Shown in pieces: positions 52,718 to 61,069 of a DNA stretch of 64,000 nt. This stretch comes from Caballeronia hypogeia. GTDB lineage: Bacteria; Pseudomonadota; Gammaproteobacteria; Burkholderiales; Burkholderiaceae. The translations under genes were made by a program, and so were the position numbers. The stretch is taken from contig NZ_FCOA02000007.1 in NCBI RefSeq assembly GCF_001544875.2, forward strand, positions 1 through 64,000, given 5' to 3'. Position 1 is the stretch's first letter, and every line of letters begins with the position of its first letter. The notes beneath the pieces were generated by a model. The model saw only the letters and a list, made by a program, of their open reading frames with translations. It was not told the DNA's origin and ran no database searches.

Positions 52718-53752
52718 CTACGGATGCAAGATGGGTCTGGCTGCTGCCCGGCTCTCCCGATATTGGGCGGCCCAATCCGAAGGTGTCTCGCCAAACTGGC
52801 CGCGGAACCAACGCGAGAAGTCGCCGGCAGAAGAAAAGCCGAGAAATTCGGCGACTTCATACAACTTGGGTTTGCCGTTCGTTAGATACTCCTCGGCGAG
52901 TTCAGCACGTACCGCATTGATGATCGTGGTGACACTCTCACCCTCCGCCGCGAGGTGCCGGTTAAGAGTGCGTCGATGCATGCCAAGATGCTGAGCAACC
53001 TGCTCGACCGAACACAGTCCGCCTGGCAGCAGCATCCTGACGATCTGGCGCGCCCGCTGCGTTGGCTCGTCGCGCAGGCTAGCCAACTGCATGTCCAGCA
53101 ATCGTTTCATCTCGCGATTCAGCGCCGGGTCTGCCGCAGGGATGGGCAGGTCCAGGTCGCGGCCTCGGCAAACGATGGCATTGCATTCCTGTGAAAACTC
53201 GATAGCCGTGCCTAGCACGCGGTGGTGCACTACAAGACTGGCAGGGCGCTCGGGAGTGAAGGTGACCCCGACCGGCCGGAAGGTATCGCGGGTGAGAATT
53301 CTGAACGTCCGCAGTACGATGCCGGTCGACATTTCGATAGCTTGACGCGAGACGCCGTCTCCCCGCATATCCATGCCCACATGCAGCAGGACTATCTCGT
53401 CTGCATCGTCAAGCCACAATCGCACGCCGGCGTTGTGCAGTTGCACATAGCGGATGGAAGATTGCATTGCTGAACGCAGCGTGGGCTCTTCCTGGTACAA
53501 CAGCGCCAGCATGCCGAGATTGGCCAGGCTTCTCTTTTCCGCGAGCAACAATCCGAAGGCTTCCTGACCGGACAGGCGTGCTGACTCCTCCAGCAGCCAT
53601 CCCACCGAATCGGCACTGATCATCAGAGTCGGATCGTCGAGGACCGTGACCGGCAGCTTGGCCTTCTGCAGCATACGAAGCGGGTCGAGCCCCACCGATC
53701 GGGCGACGTGTTCATAGTCGGTAAGGCTGGCACTTCGCGTCAGGGTATGCAT
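52718..53752 (-). CDS. AraC-family regulator, copy 1
   Basis: 344 aa. N-terminal arabinose-binding-like/OruR-type sensory domain (residues 15-200, LSGQEAFGLLLAEKRSLANL) and C-terminal AraC HTH pair (about 235-335: CSVEQVAQHLGMHRRTLNRH, LAAEGESV, then VAEFLGFSSAGDFSRWFRGQ, FGETPSDW). Close copy of 54122-55156. It lies downstream of the third promoter element U3 and a dioxygenase scrap, so it may be under the control of the promoter it regulates. ATG at 53752 follows GAGACAGTCCC. Confidence 0.92.
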   Translation of the reverse strand: MHTLTRSASLTDYEHVARSVGLDPLRMLQKAKLPVTVLDDPTLMISADSVGWLLEESARLSGQEAFGLLLAEKRSLANLGMLALLYQEEPTLRSAMQSSIRYVQLHNAGVRLWLDDADEIVLLHVGMDMRGDGVSRQAIEMSTGIVLRTFRILTRDTFRPVGVTFTPERPASLVVHHRVLGTAIEFSQECNAIVCRGRDLDLPIPAADPALNREMKRLLDMQLASLRDEPTQRARQIVRMLLPGGLCSVEQVAQHLGMHRRTLNRHLAAEGESVTTIINAVRAELAEEYLTNGKPKLYEVAEFLGFSSAGDFSRWFRGQFGETPSDWAAQYRESRAAARPILHP

Positions 53753-53759
53753 GGGACTG

Positions 53760-53853
53760 TCTCAATTCAAAGCAGATCTAGGGCGCCAACAGCCAGGCTG
53801 ACGTTGCTGGGTTCGGGGCCGATGGCGGGCGTGCAAATCCCCACCTTGATCTT
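53760..53853 (-). pseudogene. Dioxygenase copy 3, N-terminal scrap
   Basis: Minus strand reads IKVGICTPAIGPEPSNVSLA then VGALDLL*, matching residues 31-55 of the two dioxygenases (IKVEICTPAIGAELSNINLA). Codons 1-30 are replaced by a junction with the upstream leader, and everything after about codon 55 is gone. Remains of a third tandem unit. Confidence 0.88.
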
Positions 53854-53872
53854 CATCGGTGCCGCGGGAGTC

Positions 53873-53935
53873 ATGATAGGCAGTGCGGCCGCGATGCTAT
53901 TGATTTGGAATGACAATTTCTTTGCATATTGGGAC
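53873..53935 (-). promoter_or_regulatory. Conserved dioxygenase promoter element, copy U3
   Basis: 57-bp element 53879-53935, minus-strand -10 box TATCAT (53873-53878). It now faces the dioxygenase scrap and, beyond it, AraC copy 1. Confidence 0.6.
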
Positions 53936-54121
53936 GCAAGGCCAGGACCCATGGCTGGAAAGCCGATAGCGATTACGCTCCGCTACAGTCCGGGCGGTAA
54001 AGCCGCAATCGCGGAAGCAGGCGGGGATCTATAACGTCAGGAATGTGCAGGGTGCGGCCAGTTCAGGCCGTGTGGCTACTTGGGATGACGAAGGGACGCG
54101 TCAAACGTCCTCGACGCTTTC

Positions 54122-55156
54122 CTACTTACGCGAGATGGGTCCGGCGGTCGCCTTGCTCTCTCGGTAATGGGCGGCCCAATCCGAGGGTGTCTTACCAAAC
54201 TGCCCGCGGAACCAGCGAGAAAGTTCACAGGCAGAGGAAAAGCCGAGAAGTTCGGCGACTTCATACAACTTGCGTTCGCGGTTGGCTAGATACTCCTCGG
54301 CGAGTTCAGCCCGTACCGCATTGATGATCGTGGTGACACTCTCGCCCTCCGCCGCGAGGTGCCGGTTAAGGGTGCGTCGATGCATGCCAAGATGCTGGGC
54401 AACCCGATCGACCGAAAACAGTCCGCTTGGCAGCAGCATCCTGACGATCTGGCGCGTCCGCTGCACCGGCTCGTCGCGCAGGCTAGCCAACTGCATGTCC
54501 AGCAATCGTTTCATCTCGCGATTCAACGCCGGGTCTGCCGCAGGGATGGGCCTGTCCAGGTCGCGGCTGCGGCAAACGATGGCATTGCATTCCTGTGAAA
54601 ACTCGATCGCTGTTCCCAGCACGCGGCGGTGCACGTCAAGGCTGGCGGGCCGCTCGTGGGTGAAACTGATCTTTGCCGGCCGGAAGGCGTCGTGGGCCAG
54701 CACTCTCAACGTCCGCAAGACGATCCCGGTTGTCATTTCGACAGCCTGGCGCCAGACGCCATGACCCTGCGTATTCACGCCTATATGCAGCAGCGCGACG
54801 TCGCCCGCATCGTCAAGCCGCAATTGCACGCCGGCGTTGTGCAGGCGCATATAGCGGGCGAAAAATTGCACTGCTGCGCGCAGCGTGGGCTCTTCCCGGA
54901 TCGCCAGCGCCAGCATGCCCAGATTGCCCAGGCTTCTCGTTTCCGCGAGCAACAGGCCGAAGGCCTCTTTGCCGGACAGGCGGGCCGACTCCTCCAGCAG
55001 CCACCCCACCGAATCGGCACTGATCATCAGATTCGGATCGATGAGGACCTTGGGCGGCAGCTTGGCCATCCGCAGCATCGCAAACGGATCGAGCCCCACT
55101 GAATGGGCAACGTGCTCATAGTCGGTAAGGCTGGCACTTCGCGTCAGGGTATGCAC
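54122..55156 (-). CDS. AraC-family regulator, copy 2
   Basis: 344 aa from a GTG at 55156 (GGAGACGTCG upstream), giving the same length and N-terminus (VHTLTRSASLTDYEHV) as copy 1; an upstream ATG at 55216 would add 20 residues. Same two domains, with HTH segments FSVDRVAQHLGMHRRTLNRH and VAELLGFSSACELSRWFRGQ. Differences from copy 1 are concentrated in the sensory domain, so effector range may differ. It is divergent from the hydrolase gene at 55266, and the 110 bp between them may hold both promoters. Confidence 0.92.
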   Translation of the reverse strand: MHTLTRSASLTDYEHVAHSVGLDPFAMLRMAKLPPKVLIDPNLMISADSVGWLLEESARLSGKEAFGLLLAETRSLGNLGMLALAIREEPTLRAAVQFFARYMRLHNAGVQLRLDDAGDVALLHIGVNTQGHGVWRQAVEMTTGIVLRTLRVLAHDAFRPAKISFTHERPASLDVHRRVLGTAIEFSQECNAIVCRSRDLDRPIPAADPALNREMKRLLDMQLASLRDEPVQRTRQIVRMLLPSGLFSVDRVAQHLGMHRRTLNRHLAAEGESVTTIINAVRAELAEEYLANRERKLYEVAELLGFSSACELSRWFRGQFGKTPSDWAAHYRESKATAGPISRK

Positions 55157-55265
55157 CGACGTCTCCTGTCCCAAATGCTCAAGCTTATGTCCTAGGAAGT
55201 ATAGGACGGAACTCATGTCAGAGATACCTTAGAGGCCAGGAAATACAACAGCTTGGAGACAGACA

Positions 55266-56306
55266 ATGGATACAAGTGCTGCACTGCGCATCGATCAGCC
55301 GCTCGCCACATTGGGGCAAGTGGATGCCGACGACCCCGCCGCATTCAACCACTGCTTTGCCGAAGTCAACGGCATTCGCATGCATTACATCGACGAGGGG
55401 CAGGGCCCGCTCGTTATTCTGCTGCATGGTTTTCCCTACCTCTGGTACATGTGGCGGCGCCAGATCGGAGCCTTGGCCGCGGCCGGCTTTCGGGTCGTCG
55501 TCCCCGATCAACGGGGATTTGGGCAAACCGATCGGCCGGATGCCATTGAAGCCTACGACATGAGCCAGGCAGTCGGCGACATAGTTGGCTTGATGGCGGC
55601 CCTGGGTGAAACGTCCGCGGTGATCGTCGGACACGACCTGGGCGCATGGGTCGCTCAGGCGGCCGCCATGCTGAGGCCCGATCTGTTCCGCGGCCTCGTG
55701 ATGCTCAATACTCCGGTGCCACCGCGCGGAAAGATCAGACCGACCGTGGGCTTGCAAGAAATGGCGAAGGGCCGGGTGTTCCACCACCTGTACTTCCAGC
55801 AGATCGGCAAGCCGGATCGCGAGTTGGCCAGCGATCCGCGCAAGACATTGCGTAGCATTTTCTACTCTGTCTCCGGCAGCGCCGTCGGCGCCGAGCGTTG
55901 GCGCCTGTTCATCGAAGCCGGTGAGCCCATTCTTAACTCCTTCACTGAGCCGAAGGAGTTCCCGTCGTGGTTGAGCGCACGGGCGATCGACTACTACGTC
56001 GACGAATACACGCGCACGGGATTTACCGGCGCCATTAACTACTACCGCTGTCGCGACCGGAACTGGGAAATCACCTCGTTTCTGGATGGCGCGGTCGTTC
56101 GCCAGCCGAGCATGTTCATCGGTGGCGCTGCCGACCCTTCATTCGAACCGGTTGAGATTCGCAGTATCTACCACCGGCTCGACATCTATCAACCCGGACT
56201 GCAGAAAAAGGTGCTGCTACCCGGCGTGGGCCATGCTGCGGCGGAAGAAAGCGTTGATAAGGTTAACGAACTGCTCCTGGAATTTCTCGAGCAGTTCAAG
56301 CGCTAG
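55266..56306 (+). CDS. Epoxide-hydrolase-type alpha/beta hydrolase
   Basis: 346 aa. Hallmarks of the soluble epoxide hydrolase/haloacetate dehalogenase group: oxyanion motif HGFP (54-57), PDQRGFGQTDRP, nucleophile Asp124 in VGHDLGAWVA (Asp rather than Ser), and late His in PGVGHAAAEE. Cap-domain Tyr residues (INYYRCRDRNW) fit epoxide activation. It hydrolyses an epoxide or C-halogen bond, which cannot be told apart here. First of two plus-strand genes divergent from the AraC regulator; the MFS gene follows by 205 bp. Confidence 0.9.
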   Translation: MDTSAALRIDQPLATLGQVDADDPAAFNHCFAEVNGIRMHYIDEGQGPLVILLHGFPYLWYMWRRQIGALAAAGFRVVVPDQRGFGQTDRPDAIEAYDMSQAVGDIVGLMAALGETSAVIVGHDLGAWVAQAAAMLRPDLFRGLVMLNTPVPPRGKIRPTVGLQEMAKGRVFHHLYFQQIGKPDRELASDPRKTLRSIFYSVSGSAVGAERWRLFIEAGEPILNSFTEPKEFPSWLSARAIDYYVDEYTRTGFTGAINYYRCRDRNWEITSFLDGAVVRQPSMFIGGAADPSFEPVEIRSIYHRLDIYQPGLQKKVLLPGVGHAAAEESVDKVNELLLEFLEQFKR

Positions 56307-56511
56307 CGTCCAGGTTGTCCGGCTGCGATGCCCAGATCGGGGGCGTCCAGCGACAGCTTGCGCACAGGGCAGGTTTCACTTTCCCTCAGAGCCGCCAGGA
56401 TGAAAGAGCGGCCGTGGGAAAGCCTGGCACACGCCGCCGCAGACGCCAGAGCTGAAAAGAGAGAGCTGCGCACAGACGGCATTTGCAGCAGCAATAACAG
56501 GAGACAGAATT

Positions 56512-57813
56512 GTGGCAGTGATTATGCAAGAAATAGCGTCCTATGACGATGAGCGCCCGCAGCGCATTCGCGGCTATGCATGGGTCATTTTTGCGCTGAC
56601 ATTCGGACTGCTCTTGTCCGACTATATGTCGCGGCAGGTGCTCAGCGCGGTCTTTCCGCAAATAAAGGCGGACTGGGGACTGTCCGACGCTCAGCTCGGA
56701 GCGCTCAGTGGCATTGTCTCGCTGGCTGTTGGCATTCTGGCATTCCCCATCTCGCTTGCGGCCGACCGATGGGGTCGTGTACGCAGCGTGACGATCATGG
56801 CGGCGATCTGGAGCGTCGCGACCTTGCTTTGCGGCCTATCGCACAACTACTTTACGTTGCTGTCGGCGCGCTTTCTGGTCGGTGTCGGCGAAGCCGCTTA
56901 CGCCAGCGTTGGCATGGCCATTCTCATCAGCATGTTTCCCGCACGGCATACCTCCACGGTAGCAGGCGCATTTTTCGCGGGCGGCATGATCGGGTCAGTA
57001 ATGGGGATCGGGTTTGGCGGTTCGCTGGCGAGCCACTTTGGTTGGCGCAGTGCGTTCGTTGGCATGGCAGTCTTTGGCATCGCGCTCACCGTGCTTTATA
57101 TGATGGTCGCCAGTCCGGCGCGGATCGAAGGGAAGAAAGGCCAATCAACCGGCATCAGGCAAGCTGAATCGCTGGCGCCCGTCCGCGTCAGGCAAGTGCT
57201 GAAAGATCTGTTCTCCTCGCCGGCATTGATCTGCGTCTACATCGGCAGCGGGCTGCAGCTCTTCATCAGCGGTGGCCTGCTTGCATGGCTGCCGAGCTTT
57301 CTGAATCGGGTCTATGACATGCCACTGAGCAAGGCGGGCGGCGTCGCAGCAATCTTCGTCCTTTGCGGTGCATGTGGAATGCCCCTGTGCGGCGCACTGT
57401 CAGATCGCCTGGGACGTGATTCGCCGCGACGGAAAGTGCTCCTGGCGGTCACCTTTAACCTGACCTGCGGAGCATTGCTGTTCGCGGCATTTCAGTTTCC
57501 CGCCGGTTCAGCCCAGCTCACTCTCATCGCATTGGCGATGTTCTTTAGCGCGGGCGTGATGGGCCCGGCCGGTACGATGGTCGCGAATCTGACGCCCAAG
57601 GCGATTCACAGTACAGCCATGGCCACGCTCGCCCTAGCCTTGAACATTCTTGGGCTGGCGCCGGGTTCCTTTGTGACGGGCGCATTGGCAGACCGACTGG
57701 GCCTGGCGCCCGCCTTGCAACTATTGCCGCTCGCCAGTGTCGCGTCCGCCATCGTCCTGTTGATTGGCGTGCGTTATCTGCGCGGCGCGCGAGGCTATGG
57801 TGCAAATAGCTGA
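56512..57813 (+). CDS. MFS transporter (organic acid uptake type)
   Basis: 433 aa, 12 membrane segments. LSDYMSRQVLSAVFPQIKAD, AADRWGRVRSV (motif A) and the FLVGVGEAAYASVGMAILIS stretch, typical of the ACS/spinster-like branch that imports aromatic acids or sugar acids. GTG start at 56512 with GGAGACA upstream; an ATG four codons later is possible. Together with the dioxygenases and ligase it suggests uptake of the island's substrate. Confidence 0.9.
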   Translation: MAVIMQEIASYDDERPQRIRGYAWVIFALTFGLLLSDYMSRQVLSAVFPQIKADWGLSDAQLGALSGIVSLAVGILAFPISLAADRWGRVRSVTIMAAIWSVATLLCGLSHNYFTLLSARFLVGVGEAAYASVGMAILISMFPARHTSTVAGAFFAGGMIGSVMGIGFGGSLASHFGWRSAFVGMAVFGIALTVLYMMVASPARIEGKKGQSTGIRQAESLAPVRVRQVLKDLFSSPALICVYIGSGLQLFISGGLLAWLPSFLNRVYDMPLSKAGGVAAIFVLCGACGMPLCGALSDRLGRDSPRRKVLLAVTFNLTCGALLFAAFQFPAGSAQLTLIALAMFFSAGVMGPAGTMVANLTPKAIHSTAMATLALALNILGLAPGSFVTGALADRLGLAPALQLLPLASVASAIVLLIGVRYLRGARGYGANS

Positions 57814-58379
57814 TGCGGCCAAGATGTTTCGTGTAATTAAGGATGTCTTAATACAACCGAATGGACACGACAGCGTTTCAGATGGATGGCGCACTGGTGT
57901 CCTTAAGCGCGAGAGCGCAGACAAGCAGAACATCGGTTTTCATTTCGCGCCCCCCCGGTGCGAGGCGGCATACCTATCCAGCGTGATCGTCTCCGACAGT
58001 GCTGGCTCAGTTCGGCCGACATCGAGAACGTCGCGTGCCAGCATCCCGACCGCGAGTGCGGTGTGCATTGCCGCGCGGCATCACGAACCGCCGCAGCAGC
58101 TGGTCGCGAGAAGGCCGGGCAGCGCGTTCACCGTGGACGAACTGCTCGTCTTCTTTCACGGCCAGGCGGCGAAGGGGTGTAAGCCCGACGCGGTGGCGTT
58201 CGTCGAGTCGGTCCCGCTCGGCGCGACCGGCAAGGTGTCCAAGCACAGGTTGCGGGAGCGGTACGCGGATTACGACCACTCGGCCTGACACGCCGACGAA
58301 GCGGCAACGCATTTTCATACAAGCAACGACCAATAAGCCGCCGGATTCACCCGGAGGCCCCACGACCGGAGGAGAAAAA
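57814..58379 (+). pseudogene. Gap with acyl-CoA ligase C-terminal relic
   Basis: At 57990-58288 the plus strand carries SSADIENVACQHPD in one frame and LLVFFHGQAAKGCKPDAVAF, VESVPLGATGKVSKHRLRER in the next: the last 90 residues of an AMP-forming acyl-CoA ligase with the catalytic Lys region, frameshifted. It is related to but different from the end of the intact ligase at 47.7 kb. The remaining 57814-57990 shows nothing. Confidence 0.8.
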
Positions 58380-59537
58380 ATGAAATCAACGTTGAAGTTA
58401 AAATTGAGTAGTGCCGCGGCGCTGGCGATGTTCGCCACCGCCGCCCACGCCCAATCATCGGTTACGCTCTACGGCGTAGTCGACACCGGCCTGCTGTATC
58501 AAAGCACATCGGCGGCGACGTTCCAGGCAACCGCCCGCAACCTGGGACACGTCTATCAACTCAAGGACGGCGGCATCTATTCGAGCTACTGGGGACTGAA
58601 GGGAAGCGAAGACATCGGCGGCGGCTACAAGATCAACTTCAAGCTGCAGGGCGTATTCAACACCACGAACGGCAAGTTTGGACTGTCCGATACGCCGGGT
58701 ACGGCCGCGATCTTCAGCCAGTTCGCGACGATTGGGGCATCCGGCCCGTTCGGCACGATCGACGCCGGCCGCCAGATCATTCCAATGATCTACGCGATGT
58801 CGGAAACCGACGTCCGCGGCGCACAGTATTTCGGCAGTATTCTGACTGCGTGGTTGGGCGTGAATCAGGCGGCCGGCTGGCCGGGCACCAGCACGAACGC
58901 CCCGATCGGCGCCCTGTATGACAGCAATGCGCTGGTCTACAATTCGCCGAAATTCTATGGCGCCTCGCTCGCGCTCGAGTACGCGCCGGGCGGTGTTGCT
59001 GGCCAGTTCCAGGGCGGCACGCGCGAGTCGGCGGTGCTCAAGTATTCGAACTACGGTCTGAATCTCGCCGCCGTGTACTACAACGGGCATGACACCAATC
59101 CGTTTCCGCTGACCTATCCGGCAGCGCCGGCTGTGCCTGCGACGGGTCTGGCCAACAATCGCTTTTACTATTTCGGTGCGATGTACACGATCAGCGGGTT
59201 CTCGATATCCGCCTCGTACGGCATCGGCAAGAACCCGGCGAATACCAACACCGCGGACTTCGAAATGGCATCGGGCGGCCTGGGCTACCAGTTCAGTCCG
59301 CGCTTCAAGGTCACGTCCGGCTTCTACTACCTTAAGGACCGGAACCATTCGGCGAATCATTCGAGCGAAGTCGCAGTGGGCGCCGAATACAACCTGTCGC
59401 AGCGGACCAAGGCGTACGCGCAAGTCGGCTATGTCAACAACGATGGGACCATGAACCAGACGGTCGTCTATGGGGCTCCCGTCGCACCGGGCAAGTCCAC
59501 CACCGCGGCGATGGCCGGCATCCGCCATACCTTCTGA
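58380..59537 (+). CDS. Gram-negative porin, second
   Basis: 385 aa outer-membrane porin. Signal peptide (SSAAALAMFATAAHAQ), first strand SSVTLYGVVDTGLLYQS, SYWGLKGSEDIGGGYKINFK, FGTIDAGRQIIPMIY and C-terminal AAMAGIRHTF. Clearly divergent from the porin at 19.2 kb, and probably specific to this island, which would give the substrate a route through the outer membrane (inference). ATG at 58380 follows GGAGGAGAAAAA, a strong ribosome site. Confidence 0.94.
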   Translation: MKSTLKLKLSSAAALAMFATAAHAQSSVTLYGVVDTGLLYQSTSAATFQATARNLGHVYQLKDGGIYSSYWGLKGSEDIGGGYKINFKLQGVFNTTNGKFGLSDTPGTAAIFSQFATIGASGPFGTIDAGRQIIPMIYAMSETDVRGAQYFGSILTAWLGVNQAAGWPGTSTNAPIGALYDSNALVYNSPKFYGASLALEYAPGGVAGQFQGGTRESAVLKYSNYGLNLAAVYYNGHDTNPFPLTYPAAPAVPATGLANNRFYYFGAMYTISGFSISASYGIGKNPANTNTADFEMASGGLGYQFSPRFKVTSGFYYLKDRNHSANHSSEVAVGAEYNLSQRTKAYAQVGYVNNDGTMNQTVVYGAPVAPGKSTTAAMAGIRHTF

Positions 59538-59613
59538 TTCGGCCAACCTTCAACCCACGACTAATGACGTGCACAGGCAGGGCCTTGGCATCAAATAACC
59601 GGAACGATAAGTC

Positions 59614-59850
59614 ATGAGTACAGCGAAAAACTCGTTGCGCGAGATTGTCGAGCACTGGCTGGCCCCGGATCCGGCGAACGGGCTTCGGGTGACTGAGTTC
59701 CGCAATAGACGATCCAAACGGGAATGCTATGTGTGCGTCGAAACATTAACGGCGGCCGGTTCGGTTGCGATGTTCTTTTTTCGACACCAAGACAGCACGT
59801 GGCGCATATTCCCACCGAGTCGGGAACGGCCAGCAATGCGTGCCACCTAA
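59614..59850 (+). CDS. Small hypothetical protein (78 aa)
   Basis: Compact basic protein with the blocks LREIVEHWLAPDPANGLRVT, CYVCVETLTAAGSVAMFFFR and STWRIFPPSRERPAM. No signal peptide. Ribosome site CGGAACGATAAGTC is modest, but composition is protein-like across the full length, and it sits in an otherwise gene-free slot on the same strand as its neighbours. I do not recognise a family. Confidence 0.62.
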   Translation: MSTAKNSLREIVEHWLAPDPANGLRVTEFRNRRSKRECYVCVETLTAAGSVAMFFFRHQDSTWRIFPPSRERPAMRAT

Positions 59851-59892
59851 AACGAACTTTTAACTCAACACACTAGCGTCGGGGAGTATTCA

Positions 59893-60270
59893 ATGAAGAG
59901 TATCAAGACATTCAGGCTGGCTGTCGGAGCCGTAATCGTTGCAACATCCATGACCGCATGGTCCCAGACCAGCGACACGGCCAGTGCACCGGGTGCATCC
60001 GCAATGGCGGCGTCGGGTTCAGCGGCACCGGCCACAGGAAGAAAGGCGAATCGTACCCTGCGTCGGCAGGTCTATAGCGCCATCGCGCAGCACAAGGAGA
60101 TCAGTGCCGGCAATATCAGCGTCATCGCAAAAGACGGCGCTGTAACGCTCAATGGCTCAGTCACGGACGCGTCCCAAGTGGGCACGGTCGCGGAGATCGC
60201 GAAGGGCGTTCCCGGAGTCACTTCGGTCACCAACAAGCTGACCGTGCAAAAACCATTTGGCGGCATGTAA
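59893..60270 (+). CDS. BON-domain periplasmic protein (paralogue)
   Basis: 125 aa. Signal peptide (AVGAVIVATSMTAWSQTS), Ala/Ser/Gly linker and one BON domain: LRRQVYSAIAQHKEISAGNI, SVIAKDGAVTLNGSVTDASQ, KGVPGVTSVTNKLTV. Same layout and similar N-terminus as 44111-44479, though in the opposite orientation, so the catabolic island lies between two inverted BON genes. Expected envelope-stress role as for OsmY-type proteins. Confidence 0.9.
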   Translation: MKSIKTFRLAVGAVIVATSMTAWSQTSDTASAPGASAMAASGSAAPATGRKANRTLRRQVYSAIAQHKEISAGNISVIAKDGAVTLNGSVTDASQVGTVAEIAKGVPGVTSVTNKLTVQKPFGGM

Positions 60271-60569
60271 GCAACGAGGTCTCGACACAGAACATCGTGT
60301 GGGTGACACCCGAGGGCGGCGGTGATTCGCATTATCCAAATATGTAAGTCGATAAGCGAGACACCAAGAACTGAAGCATGTTAACAGCCGCTTCGCGCTG
60401 GATTCGCGCAGGCGATCTCGGAGAACGACATCAGAAATCACGTGCTCGCGTTCAGTCAGACGAGACAGATATCGAAGTACGCGTGCCGCAGGTCGACGAG
60501 CGTGGGCAAATTGAACAAGAAGCGGCTACGCGAACGGTTCGCGTGATCGCACAAACGGAAAGCATCACC

Positions 60570-61034
60570 ATGGGCATTATTGGATACAGCATGGCGACGA
60601 TCGACGAGTTCGTCGGTCAGGAACTGGGTGTGTCGGACTGGGTCGTCGTCGACCAGGCACGCATCGACGCCTTCGCGCAATGCACGGGCGACACGCAGTG
60701 GATTCACTTGAACGAAGAACGCGCGAAACGCGAAAGCCCTTTCGGCGGAACCATCGCGCACGGCTATCTGACACTTTCGTTGCTGGCGACGCTCGCGATC
60801 GAAGTAGGCCTCATTCCGTCCGATGCGTCAGCCGGCTTGAACTACGGGCTCGACAAAGTGCGCTTCATGACGCCGGTCAAAGCCGGCGCCCGGGTGCGAA
60901 GCCGCGTGGTGCTGGCTTCGGTCGAAAGGAAGGGCGGTGGCCGGATCGTCGTCAAGACGGACAACGAACTGCAGATCGAAGGCGAAGACAAGCCCGCACT
61001 GATTGCGCAGACACTTGTGATGCTCGTCGCGTGA
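60570..61034 (+). CDS. MaoC-family (R)-hydratase-like protein
   Basis: 154 aa hot-dog-fold dehydratase. The hydratase-2 motif is present: the FAQCTGDTQWIHLNEERAKR block with catalytic Asp and His, ESPFGGTIAHGYLTLSLLAT, and LDKVRFMTPVKAGARVR. Closest in pattern to NodN/MaoC proteins that hydrate enoyl-CoA to (R)-3-hydroxyacyl-CoA, the monomer of polyhydroxyalkanoate. GGAAAGCATCACC precedes the ATG at 60570; an internal ATG at 60591 is a common start in relatives. Its stop overlaps a GTG in frame with the PHA synthase. Confidence 0.87.
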   Translation: MGIIGYSMATIDEFVGQELGVSDWVVVDQARIDAFAQCTGDTQWIHLNEERAKRESPFGGTIAHGYLTLSLLATLAIEVGLIPSDASAGLNYGLDKVRFMTPVKAGARVRSRVVLASVERKGGGRIVVKTDNELQIEGEDKPALIAQTLVMLVA

Positions 61035-61069
61035 CGGTCGCGCAGTCAGAGAAGGCAAAAAACGAAGGA

